Below the pieces are notes generated by a model. It was not told the origin of the DNA, ran no database searches, and saw nothing but the letters and a program-made list of their open reading frames with translations. Source: Thermoactinomyces vulgaris (GTDB lineage Bacteria; Bacillota; Bacilli; Thermoactinomycetales; Thermoactinomycetaceae). From it: DNA of 64,000 nucleotides. The DNA lies in NCBI RefSeq assembly GCF_003688725.1, contig NZ_REFP01000008.1, positions 434,001 through 498,000 on the forward strand, read 5' to 3'. Shown here one piece after another: positions 20,316 through 29,547 of this stretch. Numbering within the stretch: position 1 is the stretch's first letter; every line of letters begins with the position of its first letter. Position numbers and translations under genes: made by a program.

Positions 20316-21956
20316 TTATGCAGTGATCCCCGGTTTTTCCGGTCTCAACAGCCCGGTTTTTTTCAGGAAGGACAAAATCAGATGGCCCTTGGGGAGTAGG
20401 CGGATTTCATTTTCGCCGATGGTTCGCGTCATCAACAAGAAAATGCCGTAGATGAGAACGGCCAAAATCCCCAAAACAACGCTCAGCAAGGCGTTCGATA
20501 TACGCGAAATGTGCAAGGGATCAAACCATCCGGTTGTCAATGTATACAAGCCGATTAAAAAGATCCCCATCAATCCGCTGCACAGGGCCGGTTTGACAAA
20601 CTGACGCGTGACATCGACGTGGATGCCGGTTTTTTTGACCACCATCCAAGTGTTTAAAAAGCAGACGATGATATATGCCAAAACCATGGAGACGGCAGAA
20701 CCGGTAATGCCAAACCACGGCACGAAGACGAAATTTCCGGCCATTTTGCAAACCGCTCCGATCATCAAATGGCGAACCGGCAATTTATTGTAGCCCATTC
20801 CCTGAAGGATGCCGGAACTGGTGACCGCCAGGGTGCTGAAAATGGCGGAGAAAGCCAGAACGGACAAGGTCAGGGTTCCGCTGTCGTTTTGATACATCAT
20901 GATATTTAACGGCCGGGCCAAAATGACGAGGCTGATGACGGACGGCAAGCTGACGATCAAGGTCATCAACCAGGCTTGTTTGACTTTGTGCTCGACCGCT
21001 TTCATCTCCTGTTTGGCAATATGGGCGGAGATGGTGGGAATCAGCGCCAAAGTCAACGAAGAGGAAAAGGTCGAAATCACATTGACAAAAGGTTCCCCGC
21101 GTCCGTAAATCCCGAACAGCGTGTTGGACATGCTTTCCGAATATCCCATATTCATCAATAACCGCGGGACGGTGAAGGAATCAATCAAGCCGATCAACGG
21201 CAGGACCAGGGAACCAAGTGAGATCGGCAAAGCATAAAGGACGATTTGCTTGGCCAGCCGGCCCAAGGGCTCTTTTGGTTTGGAGTCTTGCTCCGTGGTG
21301 ACGGGTTCTTTTTTGAGTTTCTTTACGTCCCGGAAGTTATACCAAAGCACGACGGCCAGCCCGCCCAGCGCCCCGGCAAAAGCTCCGGAAGTGGCTCCGG
21401 CGGCGACCAGTTCTTGCGAAAATTGTGCTTCAACCATCCAGTATGTAAGACCGATCACCACACCCACGCGAACGATTTGTTCCACAACTTGCGAAATGCC
21501 GGTTGGCATCATTTGTTGATGTCCTTGGAAATATCCACGGTAAACCGCCATCACTGGAACAATCAAAATGGCCAGGGCCAAAACTTTCAAGGAAGACTCG
21601 GTCGGCGGGTTGTCAAGCAACACATGGGATATGAATTTTGCTCCGAAAAATAAAATGCAAAAGGCGACCAATCCGGTCAGGCTCAAAATGATGGAAGCCG
21701 CTTTTAATACCCGCCGGGCCCCCAAACGATCCCCTTGGGCCAGCCGTTCCGCAACAAATTTGGAAACGGTGATCGGGATTCCGGCGGAGGCGATCATGAG
21801 CAAGATCGTGTAAAATGGGAAAGATATGCGATAAAGACCAACGGTTTCGTCCCCGGCAATATTTTGAAACGGGGCCCAGAACAAAGCACCGAGAATTTTG
21901 GTGAATAACGTTGCAATGCTTAATATAACGGTTCCTTTGACGAGTTTATTTGCCAT
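20316..21956 (-). CDS. MOP superfamily flippase (putative polysaccharide biosynthesis protein, SpoVB/MurJ-like)
   Basis: The 546-residue protein has about fourteen hydrophobic helices and the N-terminal pattern of the Firmicutes PST group: KGTVILSIATLFTKILGALF, then ASAGIPITVSKFVAE. Relatives include SpoVB, YabM and YtgP(MurJ). They flip lipid-linked cell-wall precursors. A sporulation-cortex or a vegetative lipid II role are both possible, and sequence alone does not separate them. A cytoplasmic loop near residues 225-245 is lysine-rich. ATG has GAAGGA upstream on the minus strand. It is divergent from yicC. Confidence 0.8.
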   Translation of the reverse strand: MANKLVKGTVILSIATLFTKILGALFWAPFQNIAGDETVGLYRISFPFYTILLMIASAGIPITVSKFVAERLAQGDRLGARRVLKAASIILSLTGLVAFCILFFGAKFISHVLLDNPPTESSLKVLALAILIVPVMAVYRGYFQGHQQMMPTGISQVVEQIVRVGVVIGLTYWMVEAQFSQELVAAGATSGAFAGALGGLAVVLWYNFRDVKKLKKEPVTTEQDSKPKEPLGRLAKQIVLYALPISLGSLVLPLIGLIDSFTVPRLLMNMGYSESMSNTLFGIYGRGEPFVNVISTFSSSLTLALIPTISAHIAKQEMKAVEHKVKQAWLMTLIVSLPSVISLVILARPLNIMMYQNDSGTLTLSVLAFSAIFSTLAVTSSGILQGMGYNKLPVRHLMIGAVCKMAGNFVFVPWFGITGSAVSMVLAYIIVCFLNTWMVVKKTGIHVDVTRQFVKPALCSGLMGIFLIGLYTLTTGWFDPLHISRISNALLSVVLGILAVLIYGIFLLMTRTIGENEIRLLPKGHLILSFLKKTGLLRPEKPGITA

Positions 21957-22078
21957 TTTCCTTCTTCCTTTAATTTTAAAATTTATATGGATTTATTCTA
22001 TCAGGAATCCGTCCGGAAGCATACAATCGATTGGGCGAGAATCGTAAAATAAAATGAAATTCTGCGTCCATCCTCCGT

Positions 22079-22108
22079 TTGATTTCACCAGAGCAAGTTC
22101 ATTATCAT
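22079..22108 (+). promoter_or_regulatory. Possible SigA-type promoter for yicC
   Basis: TTGATT and TATCAT are separated by 18 bases, 35 bases before the yicC start codon. Confidence 0.45.
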
Positions 22109-22142
22109 TAAGATGAACAATGAGATGGAGAGGGCTGGATAG

Positions 22143-23036
22143 ATGGGTACGATAACAAATGCAGTCAGTATGACAGGATATGGACGCGGCGAAATCGAAA
22201 GGGACGGAGTCCGGATTGTCACCGAGATTCGCACGATGAACCATCGTTTCCTCGATATGGTGATCCGCATGCCAAACGGGTGGATGGTACTGGAAGATTT
22301 GATCCGGAAAAAAGTCCAGCAAGCGATCCGCAGAGGCAGAGCGGACATTTTTGTCACCATCGAAGGGATGAAGCCCCCCGAACGAAAAGCGGAAGTGGAT
22401 TGGAACCTGTTGGAGAGTTTTATTTCTGCCGGCAAAACTTTAAATGAAAAATGGGGGATTGCTCCCGGATTAACCATGGCGGATTTGATCAACAAGCCGG
22501 AGCTGTGGCTGATTGAGGAAGTGAAGCCTTCGGTGGAGGAGTATGAAGAGTCCGTTTTGGCTTCGGTGGAGACGGCTTTAACGTCTTTGAAAAAAATGCG
22601 AAGACAAGAAGGCATCCATTTGAGCCGGGATCTGATGAAGAGAGTGGACCGCCTGGATGAGTATGTGGAGGAAATGGAAGAGCTCGCTCCCGAGGTGAGC
22701 CGGCATGTCGGAAACAAATTGCGGAAGCGGCTGGAGGAATGGCTGGGTCATTCTGACATTGATCCCGACCGGATCTTGACGGAAGCGGCGATCTGGGCGG
22801 AAAAAGCGGATATCACCGAAGAGTTGATCCGGTTGAAAAGCCATATGGACCAATTTCGAAAAACGTTGGAAAAAGAAGAACCAATCGGGCGGAAACTGGA
22901 CTTTTTGATCCAGGAAATGAACCGGGAAGTCAACACCGTCGGCTCCAAAGCCAACTTAAAGGCGATCAGCAAGTATGTCATTGAATGCAAAAGTGAACTG
23001 GAAAAAATGAAAGAACAGGTGCAAAATATTGAGTAA
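22143..23036 (+). CDS. YicC family endoribonuclease (YloC)
   Basis: The 297-residue protein belongs to the YicC/YloC family, whose members are endoribonucleases involved in stationary-phase RNA turnover. It shows the N-terminal SMTGYGRGE signature and a C-terminal DUF1732 segment (RKLDFLIQEMNREVNTVGSK, about residues 258-277), which is highly conserved. ATG follows GGAGAGG. In B. subtilis yloC also directly precedes remA and gmk, as here. Confidence 0.93.
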   Translation: MGTITNAVSMTGYGRGEIERDGVRIVTEIRTMNHRFLDMVIRMPNGWMVLEDLIRKKVQQAIRRGRADIFVTIEGMKPPERKAEVDWNLLESFISAGKTLNEKWGIAPGLTMADLINKPELWLIEEVKPSVEEYEESVLASVETALTSLKKMRRQEGIHLSRDLMKRVDRLDEYVEEMEELAPEVSRHVGNKLRKRLEEWLGHSDIDPDRILTEAAIWAEKADITEELIRLKSHMDQFRKTLEKEEPIGRKLDFLIQEMNREVNTVGSKANLKAISKYVIECKSELEKMKEQVQNIE

Positions 23037-23040
23037 TACA

Positions 23041-23069
23041 TTGATTATTAAGGGGAAACGGTCTAAAAT
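23041..23069 (+). promoter_or_regulatory. SigA-type promoter for remA-gmk-rpoZ
   Basis: TTGATT and TAAAAT are separated by 17 bases in the 114-base gap between yicC and remA, so the downstream group can be transcribed without yicC. Confidence 0.6.
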
Positions 23070-23150
23070 AGCGTAGTAGGTAATCAATGGTTTAAGAAAT
23101 TCAGGCTCTTTCCCAACGAATATTGAACATGGGTGAGGAGGCACTTTGAT

Positions 23151-23417
23151 TTGGGTATTAAATTAATCAACATTGGATTTGGAAATATTGTATCTGCCAA
23201 CCGTATTGTATCGATTGTCAGTCCGGATTCGGCTCCCATCAAACGGATCATTCAGGAAGCGAGGGAACGCGGTGTCCTGATTGATGCTACATATGGACGC
23301 CGGACCCGGGCGGTCATCATCACGGACAGCGACCATGTCATTTTATCCGCGGTTCAGCCGGAAACGGTGGCTCACCGTTTGGCGAACAAAGAGCAACATG
23401 AAGAAATTGTGGAGTAG
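23151..23417 (+). CDS. remA: Extracellular matrix regulator RemA (DUF370)
   Basis: RemA is a DNA-binding protein that forms a ring and activates biofilm matrix and osmoprotection genes in B. subtilis. The 88-residue product has the almost invariant family sequence: [30 protein letters not shown] and [14 protein letters not shown]. The start is taken as TTG 23151, nine bases after GAGGAGG; the open frame from GTG 23133 would begin inside that site. The arginine-rich YGRRTR loop is the known DNA contact region. Confidence 0.93.
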   Translation: MGIKLINIGFGNIVSANRIVSIVSPDSAPIKRIIQEARERGVLIDATYGRRTRAVIITDSDHVILSAVQPETVAHRLANKEQHEEIVE

Positions 23418-23430
23418 GAAGGGCTTTGAG

Positions 23431-24039
23431 ATGAAAGCAAATTATGTCAATGAAGGGCTTTTGGTTGTGATTTCCGGACCTTCCGGTGTCGGGAAAGGAA
23501 CGGTTTGCAAAGCATTGCGTGAAATGATGCCCGAACTGACGTATTCGATTTCCGCAACCACCCGTTCCCCCCGTGAAGGAGAAGTGGATGGAGTCAACTA
23601 TTTTTTCAAGTCCGTCCAAGAGTTTGAAAAAATGATTGAAGAAGATGAACTGATTGAATGGGCTCAATATGTGGGAAACTATTACGGCACGCCCCGGCAC
23701 TTCGTCGAGGAGACACTGGCAAAAGGCCGGGATGTCGTTTTGGAAATTGAAGTGCAAGGTGCCATGCAGGTGAAGGAAAAATATCCGCAAGGCATTTTCA
23801 TCTTTTTGGTTCCCCCTTCGTTTGAAGAGTTGCGTCAACGGATCATCCATCGGGGAACCGAAAGCGAATCGGTGTTGAACCTCCGGCTTGAAGCGGCAAG
23901 CGATGAATTGAAACAAATCGATCAATACGATTATGTCGTCATCAACGATGAAGTGGACAAAGCTTGCGAACGGATCCGCGCCATTGTGATGGCGGAACAT
24001 TGCCGGACGGATCGGTTGAAAATCAGTGAAGACGCGTAG
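23431..24039 (+). CDS. gmk: Guanylate kinase
   Basis: It phosphorylates GMP to GDP with ATP. The 202-residue protein has the P-loop GPSGVGKGT (about residues 15-23), the GMP-binding [15 protein letters not shown] stretch and the lid region. ATG 23431 follows a TAGGAAGGG site; the frame is open further upstream through the end of remA. It forms a tight group with remA and rpoZ. Confidence 0.95.
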   Translation: MKANYVNEGLLVVISGPSGVGKGTVCKALREMMPELTYSISATTRSPREGEVDGVNYFFKSVQEFEKMIEEDELIEWAQYVGNYYGTPRHFVEETLAKGRDVVLEIEVQGAMQVKEKYPQGIFIFLVPPSFEELRQRIIHRGTESESVLNLRLEAASDELKQIDQYDYVVINDEVDKACERIRAIVMAEHCRTDRLKISEDA

Positions 24040-24057
24040 TGGATGGAGGGTTTGATC

Positions 24058-24252
24058 ATGTTATATCCATCGATCGATTTATTGATGCAAAAAGCGGACA
24101 GCAAATATTCATTGGTGGTGTTGGCGGCCAAACGGGCCCGGAGCCTGTTGGAAGGTGAAAGCACGCAATTGGAGCCCAAATCCCAAAAATATGTGGGAAT
24201 GGCGTTGGAAGAGATTGCAGCTGATATTCTCGTCCCGACATCACGCGAATGA
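24058..24252 (+). CDS. rpoZ: RNA polymerase omega subunit
   Basis: This small subunit assists RNA polymerase assembly and binds beta prime. The 64-residue protein has the family start [10 protein letters not shown], a KRAR core and the conserved [12 protein letters not shown] segment. ATG 24058 is chosen over ATG 24043 because GGAGGG lies seven bases upstream and the family starts at MLxPSID. A terminator follows directly. Confidence 0.93.
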   Translation: MLYPSIDLLMQKADSKYSLVVLAAKRARSLLEGESTQLEPKSQKYVGMALEEIAADILVPTSRE

Positions 24253-24284
24253 AAAATAACAACCTGTACAGGTTGTTATTTTTC
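24252..24284. terminator. Terminator after rpoZ
   Basis: AAAAATAACAACCTG and CAGGTTGTTATTTTT form a fully complementary stem with a tiny loop, ending in T5. It separates the gmk-rpoZ group from coaBC. Confidence 0.85.
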
Positions 24285-24388
24285 TATGTGGCACTCATCC
24301 TTCATTTCACCATTCATTCCCAGCGGTTGTTTGGATTGGAACAGGCGAAGGGATGTGGTGGCAGAGGGCGAAAGAGCGTATTGATCCG

Positions 24389-24411
24389 GTGCACCGTGTC
24401 ACACGGTGCAC
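24389..24411. repeat. Perfect 23-base palindrome upstream of coaBC
   Basis: GTGCACCGTGT, a single C, then ACACGGTGCAC: eleven complementary bases on each side of one central base. It lies 53 bases before the coaBC start codon and has no T-run. The short spacer and symmetry resemble a protein operator more than a hairpin, but no regulator can be named. Confidence 0.6.
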
Positions 24412-24463
24412 GGCGTTTGTGGTCCCGATTGCGGACGGATCGAAGAGAGGAGGAAACATCATC

Positions 24464-25666
24464 GTGAAGGGAAAACGAATTGGATTGGGCATCACCGGAG
24501 GCATTGCAGCTTACAAAGCGGCGACCGTGGCAAGTCAGTTGACCCAGCGCGGAGCGGATGTCCGTGTCATCATGACCGGGTCAGCGACGAAGTTTATCAC
24601 TCCTCTCACTCTGCAGGTGTTATCGCGGAACCATGTAACGGTGGACACGTTTGACGAGCACCGGCCGGAAGTGGTAAATCATATTGACTTGGCGGATCAT
24701 GCCGATTTGTTCGTGATTGCTCCGGCCACGGCAAACATCATTGCCAAAATGGCTCACGGCTTGGCCGATGACATGTTGTCCACCACGTTACTTGCGACCC
24801 GGGCGCCCGTTGTTTTGGCGCCGGCAATGAATGTCAATATGTATGAAAACCAGGCAGTGCAAGAAAACATCGCGATTCTGAGAAAAAGGGGCATTTTGTT
24901 CATTGAGCCGGGCGAAGGACAACTGGCTTGCGGTTACGTCGGCAAAGGGCGCATGGCGGAACCGGAGCAGATTGTCGAATGGGTGGAGCACTTTTTCTCC
25001 AATCGCCGGCTTTTGGCGGGAAAAAAGGTTTTGATCACGGCCGGCCCCACGTTGGAACCCATTGATCCGGTCCGCTATATCTCCAACCATTCTTCGGGAA
25101 AAATGGGATTTGCCTTGGCGGAAGCGGCCCGTGAGGCAGGAGCGGAAGTGATTTTGATCACCGGCCCGGTCTCCTTGAAAACGCCTCTCGGGGTCCGGCG
25201 GGTGGATGTCCGGCGAACGGGCGAAATGAAAGAAGCCGTCCGGAAACATTTGCCGGAGGTGGATGTGATTTTCAAGGCGGCCGCCGTTTCGGATTACCGT
25301 CCCAAAGAATTTATGGAACAAAAAATGAAAAAAACCAAAGACGAGATGACGTTAAACCTGGTCAAAACGGAAGACATCGCCAAATGGGTCGGAGCGCACA
25401 AAAAGCCGCATCAATTATTTGTGGGCTTTGCCGCCGAAACCGAAAATCTGGAAGCTTATGCAAGTGACAAATTAAAACGAAAAGGGATGGATTACATTGT
25501 GGCCAATAATGTAACCATGCCCGGAGCCGGATTTGGCAGCGACACCAATATTGTCACGGTGTATGACCGGCACGGAAAAGTTTTTTCCCTGCCCCGGATG
25601 AGTAAATTGGAGGTGGCACGGAAGTTGATGACCTTGGTTGGGGACTGGTTTGCAAATGATTGCTGA
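24464..25666 (+). CDS. coaBC: Bifunctional phosphopantothenoylcysteine decarboxylase / phosphopantothenate-cysteine ligase
   Basis: It performs two consecutive steps of coenzyme A synthesis. The 400-residue protein has the flavin-dependent CoaC domain first (GITGGIAAYKA, then the APAMNVNMY motif and the substrate-clamp stretch GQLACGYVGKGRM) and the CoaB ligase domain second (TAGPTLEPIDPVRYISNHSSGKMG). The start is GTG after GAGGAGGAAA; the frame is open upstream through the palindrome but without a site. It overlaps priA by 11 bases. Confidence 0.94.
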   Translation: MKGKRIGLGITGGIAAYKAATVASQLTQRGADVRVIMTGSATKFITPLTLQVLSRNHVTVDTFDEHRPEVVNHIDLADHADLFVIAPATANIIAKMAHGLADDMLSTTLLATRAPVVLAPAMNVNMYENQAVQENIAILRKRGILFIEPGEGQLACGYVGKGRMAEPEQIVEWVEHFFSNRRLLAGKKVLITAGPTLEPIDPVRYISNHSSGKMGFALAEAAREAGAEVILITGPVSLKTPLGVRRVDVRRTGEMKEAVRKHLPEVDVIFKAAAVSDYRPKEFMEQKMKKTKDEMTLNLVKTEDIAKWVGAHKKPHQLFVGFAAETENLEAYASDKLKRKGMDYIVANNVTMPGAGFGSDTNIVTVYDRHGKVFSLPRMSKLEVARKLMTLVGDWFANDC

Positions 25667-28106
25667 AGTGATCGTGGATGTGCCGGCTCAGGCCGCAGAC
25701 CGCCCGTTTGATTATTTGATTCCAAAAGAGCTGGAACCGGATATCCGTGTGGGCAGCCGGGTCCATGTTCCTTTCGGGAACCGCAAGCTGATCGGATATG
25801 TTGTGAAAATCAAAGAGAAGGCGGAAACCAAGCGGGTGAAACCGGTTATCGAAGTGATGGATTTCATCCCGCCTCTTACGCCTGAACTGGTTGAGCTGGC
25901 CGCCATGATGGCGGAAGAATATATGTGCCACACGATTACCGCTCTGCAATCCATGGTGCCGGCGGTTTTGAAAGGAAAGTACCAAAAAGTGGTTCGTTAT
26001 GCGGATAATCAGACGGACGAGATCGCAGACGATCTGTCTCTGATTGATTGCGAACCTTTTTTGACCCGGTTGAAAGAGAAAGGCGAGTGTACCTGGGATG
26101 AGGCGTTATCGCTTGGCATGAGTGCCTCCCGGTTGCGAAAACTTGCCGCCGTCGGACGGATCATTCTGGAAGAAAGAGTGGGAGACCGGGTGACCCGGAA
26201 CAAGGTGACCTGGGTGTTTCCCAAAAGCCGGGAAACCCTGCTCCAAGCTTTGGAAGGATTGAGCAAAAGGGCAACGCGCCAGCGGGAAGTGCTCCGATAT
26301 TTTTTGGCTCAAGAAAGCGAAATTCCGCTTCCCCGGTTGCTCAGTGAGCTTCAAGTATCCCGTTCGACGATCCAAAGCCTTGTCCAAAAAGGAATTTTGA
26401 TGGAAGAGGAGCGGGAAGAATTCCGGGATCCTTATCGGCATCAACAATTTCAAAAAACCAAGCCGCTTCCTTTAACCGGCGAGCAGCAGAAGGCTTATGA
26501 CGCCATGATGGAATCCATCCGTGAGAACAAGCCCCGTACCATCTTGTTGCAAGGGGTGACCGGAAGCGGAAAAACCGAAGTTTATCTTCAAGTGATTGCG
26601 GAAGTTTTGCGGCGGGGACGGGAAGCAATTGTGCTGGTTCCGGAGATCTCCCTCACCCCGCAGATGGTGGAACGGTTCAAAGGCCGCTTCGGTGATCAGG
26701 TGGCGGTTTTGCACAGCCGTCTGTCCGGCGGCGAACGGTATGATGAATGGCGAAAAATCCGCCGCGGGGAAGTGAAGGTGGCCATCGGTGCCCGGTCCGC
26801 CATTTTCGCACCGTTTCAACAGCTTGGATTGATCATTATTGATGAAGAACATGAGTCTTCCTATAAACAAGAGGAAAATCCCAAATATCACGCGCGGCAT
26901 GTTGCACAGTGGCGGATTCAAAAACACGGGGCAACCTTGGTATTGGGTTCCGCCACGCCGTCGTTGGAGAGTTACAAGCAAGCTTGCGAAGGGCATTTTC
27001 ACCGGGTGGAGTTAAAAGAACGGGTTCACGGACGCCCCTTTCCGGAGATGAAAGTGGTGGATATGCGAAAGGAGCTGGCCGACGGCAACCGGTCGATGTT
27101 CAGTGCATGTTTGCGGCAGGAACTGACCCGGTGCCTGGACCAAAATGAGCAGGCGGTGTTGTTTTTAAACCGGCGCGGCTTTTCCACTTTTGTCATGTGC
27201 CGGGAATGCGGCGAATCGGTGATGTGTCCCCATTGTGACATTTCGTTGACTTATCACCAGACGAACCGGACGGTGCGTTGCCATTATTGCGGATATGCGG
27301 AGCGTGTGCCGGAAGTTTGTCCGTCATGCGGCAGCAAATATATCCGCCATTTCGGTGTCGGAACGCAAAAAGTGGAGCAGGAATTGGTCCGCCATTTTCC
27401 CGGTATCCGCGTGATCCGGATGGATGTGGACACCACCAGTCGCAAAGGGGCGCACGAACAGCTCTTGAGCCAATTCGGGAGAAAGCAGGCGGATGTTTTG
27501 CTTGGAACCCAGATGATTGCCAAAGGGCTGGATTTTCCAGATGTTACATTGGTGGGGGTCATTGCGGCGGATTCGATGCTTCATTTGCCCGATTTCCGCT
27601 CGGCGGAACGCACATTTCAATTATTGACTCAGGTCAGCGGCCGGGCAGGACGGCATGAAAAGCCGGGAAAAGTGGTGATCCAAACCTATAGTGCCGATCA
27701 CTACAGCATCCGGATGGCAGTCCGCCGCGAGACGGAACGTTTTTACCGGCAGGAAGCGGAAGTCCGCAAAAAACATTTTTATCCCCCTTATTGCGGATTG
27801 TTTTCTTTTTTGATCAGTCATCCGGACCGGGTGAAGGTGATGCGTGCGGGGCAAGAGCTGGCTTTTCACCTCGGAAAGGATTTTCCGTCCGATTGTGAGC
27901 TCTTGGGACCGGTACCGGCTCCCATTCCGCGGATCAAAGACCGTTACCGCATGCAAATGTTGATTAAATATCCGCCCGGCAGCCCGTCCGTTCAGTGGTT
28001 GAAACACCGGGTGAGAGAAATGCTTTATTCGATGGAGGATCCCCAATTGAAAATCAGTTTGGACCGGGATGGAATGGAATCGTTGATTCCGGCCACTGCT
28101 TTATAA
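25656..28106 (+). CDS. priA: Primosomal replication restart helicase PriA
   Basis: PriA recognises stalled forks and reloads the replicative helicase. The 816-residue protein has the N-terminal DNA-binding domain ([15 protein letters not shown]), a DEAH-type helicase with Walker [10 protein letters not shown] and DEEHESS, a zinc-binding insert with four CxxC pairs ([23 protein letters not shown]) and a helicase C domain with [11 protein letters not shown] 25656 lies inside the end of coaBC and has only a weak ribosome binding site, so translation is probably coupled. Confidence 0.95.
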   Translation: MIAEVIVDVPAQAADRPFDYLIPKELEPDIRVGSRVHVPFGNRKLIGYVVKIKEKAETKRVKPVIEVMDFIPPLTPELVELAAMMAEEYMCHTITALQSMVPAVLKGKYQKVVRYADNQTDEIADDLSLIDCEPFLTRLKEKGECTWDEALSLGMSASRLRKLAAVGRIILEERVGDRVTRNKVTWVFPKSRETLLQALEGLSKRATRQREVLRYFLAQESEIPLPRLLSELQVSRSTIQSLVQKGILMEEEREEFRDPYRHQQFQKTKPLPLTGEQQKAYDAMMESIRENKPRTILLQGVTGSGKTEVYLQVIAEVLRRGREAIVLVPEISLTPQMVERFKGRFGDQVAVLHSRLSGGERYDEWRKIRRGEVKVAIGARSAIFAPFQQLGLIIIDEEHESSYKQEENPKYHARHVAQWRIQKHGATLVLGSATPSLESYKQACEGHFHRVELKERVHGRPFPEMKVVDMRKELADGNRSMFSACLRQELTRCLDQNEQAVLFLNRRGFSTFVMCRECGESVMCPHCDISLTYHQTNRTVRCHYCGYAERVPEVCPSCGSKYIRHFGVGTQKVEQELVRHFPGIRVIRMDVDTTSRKGAHEQLLSQFGRKQADVLLGTQMIAKGLDFPDVTLVGVIAADSMLHLPDFRSAERTFQLLTQVSGRAGRHEKPGKVVIQTYSADHYSIRMAVRRETERFYRQEAEVRKKHFYPPYCGLFSFLISHPDRVKVMRAGQELAFHLGKDFPSDCELLGPVPAPIPRIKDRYRMQMLIKYPPGSPSVQWLKHRVREMLYSMEDPQLKISLDRDGMESLIPATAL

Positions 28107-28132
28107 AGAAAAGACAGGAAAGGAGCTTGATG

Positions 28133-28603
28133 ATGGCAATTCGCAACATTGTTCAATACCCGGATCCGGTCTTGAAGAAAAAAGCCCGGCCGGTTCAAAA
28201 ATTCAACGCACGGCTTCACAAACTGCTCGATGACATGGCAGAAACCATGTATGATGCAAAAGGTGTCGGGTTGGCGGCTCCGCAAGTCGGGATATTAAAA
28301 AGAGTGATTGTCGTCGATGTCGGGGAAGGGTTGATGGAAATCGTGAATCCCGAAATCGTTGAGAAGAAAGGGGAACAACTTGCTCCGCCGGAAGGGTGCT
28401 TGAGCATTCCCAATCTGTTGGGGGAAGTGCGGCGGGCACAATGGGTGAAAGTCACCGGGCAGGACCGGGACGGAAATCCGGTTGAAATCGAGGCGGAAGG
28501 TTATTTGGCCCGGGCATTGCAACACGAAGTGGATCATTTAAACGGTGTATTGTTTATTGATATTGCTGACCGCGTATTCCGTCCGGAGGAGGAATTGGAT
28601 TGA
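28133..28603 (+). CDS. def: Peptide deformylase
   Basis: It removes the formyl group from nascent proteins. The 156-residue protein has all three motifs: [17 protein letters not shown] and QHEVDHLNG, whose Cys and two His residues bind the catalytic metal. Two adjacent ATG codons (28130, 28133) are possible; the second has better spacing from AAAGGAG. Its stop codon overlaps the start of fmt, the usual partner in formyl-methionine metabolism. Confidence 0.95.
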   Translation: MAIRNIVQYPDPVLKKKARPVQKFNARLHKLLDDMAETMYDAKGVGLAAPQVGILKRVIVVDVGEGLMEIVNPEIVEKKGEQLAPPEGCLSIPNLLGEVRRAQWVKVTGQDRDGNPVEIEAEGYLARALQHEVDHLNGVLFIDIADRVFRPEEELD

Positions 28604-29547
28604 GCAAAGCCAGAGTGTTATTTATGGGCACGCCGGATTTTGCTGTGCCCTCTTTGCGTTTGTTGCTGGAAGAGAAGGATCAGGTGGAAGTGATCGGGGT
28701 GGTGACCCAGCCGGACCGCCCCAAAGGCAGAAAAAAAGTGTTAACGCCGCCCCCAGTCAAGGTGGAAGCCATAAAACATGATCTGCCGGTGTTCCAGCCG
28801 CAAAAATTGAGATCAGAAGAAGCCATCCGTCAGGTTTTGGAACTTCAGCCGGACTTGATTGTGACCGCGGCATACGGACAAATTTTGCCGGAGCCGGTTT
28901 TAAATGCCCCCAAATACGGATGCATCAATGTTCATGCCTCGTTGTTGCCCAAATACCGGGGAGGGGCTCCGATCCACCATGCCATTATCAACGGGGAAAA
29001 GGAAACCGGGGTGACGATCATGTACATGGTCAAAGCGCTGGATGCCGGGGACATGCTCTTGCAACGGGCTATTCCGATCACCTCCGGGGATAATGTGGGG
29101 ACCATGCATGATAAATTGGCAAATCTTGGCGCAGAATTATTAAAAGAAGTTCTTCCTTCCATTCTGGACGGCACGGTGCAGGCCGTTCCTCAAGATGATG
29201 AGCAGGCGACTTTTGCCCCCAATATCACCCGCGAAGATGAAAAAATCGACTGGGAACGAACTGCTCAGGAACTGGATTGTCAAATCCGCGGCTTGTGCCC
29301 GTGGCCGGTGGCCTATACATTGTGGAAGGGAAAACCGTTTAAAATTTGGAAGGCTTCGGTGGTGAATGAAGAAACCCAAGGCGAGCCCGGCACGGTAATC
29401 CGGCTTGATGCCGATGGCATTGTGGTGGCCACCGGCAAAGGATTGCTGCGATTGACGGAGGTACAGCCTTCCGGAAAAAAACCCATGCCGACCAGGCAAT
29501 TTATCAACGGCCGGCAGATGAAGGCAGGAGATCGGTTCGGTGACTAA
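28600..29547 (+). CDS. fmt: Methionyl-tRNA formyltransferase
   Basis: It formylates initiator Met-tRNA using 10-formyltetrahydrofolate. The 315-residue protein has the folate-binding [14 protein letters not shown] motif (about residues 108-121) and a C-terminal OB-like tRNA domain. The start is TTG overlapping the def stop codon, eight bases after GGAGGAGG. The order def-fmt-rsmB is conserved in Bacillales. Confidence 0.95.
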   Translation: MSKARVLFMGTPDFAVPSLRLLLEEKDQVEVIGVVTQPDRPKGRKKVLTPPPVKVEAIKHDLPVFQPQKLRSEEAIRQVLELQPDLIVTAAYGQILPEPVLNAPKYGCINVHASLLPKYRGGAPIHHAIINGEKETGVTIMYMVKALDAGDMLLQRAIPITSGDNVGTMHDKLANLGAELLKEVLPSILDGTVQAVPQDDEQATFAPNITREDEKIDWERTAQELDCQIRGLCPWPVAYTLWKGKPFKIWKASVVNEETQGEPGTVIRLDADGIVVATGKGLLRLTEVQPSGKKPMPTRQFINGRQMKAGDRFGD

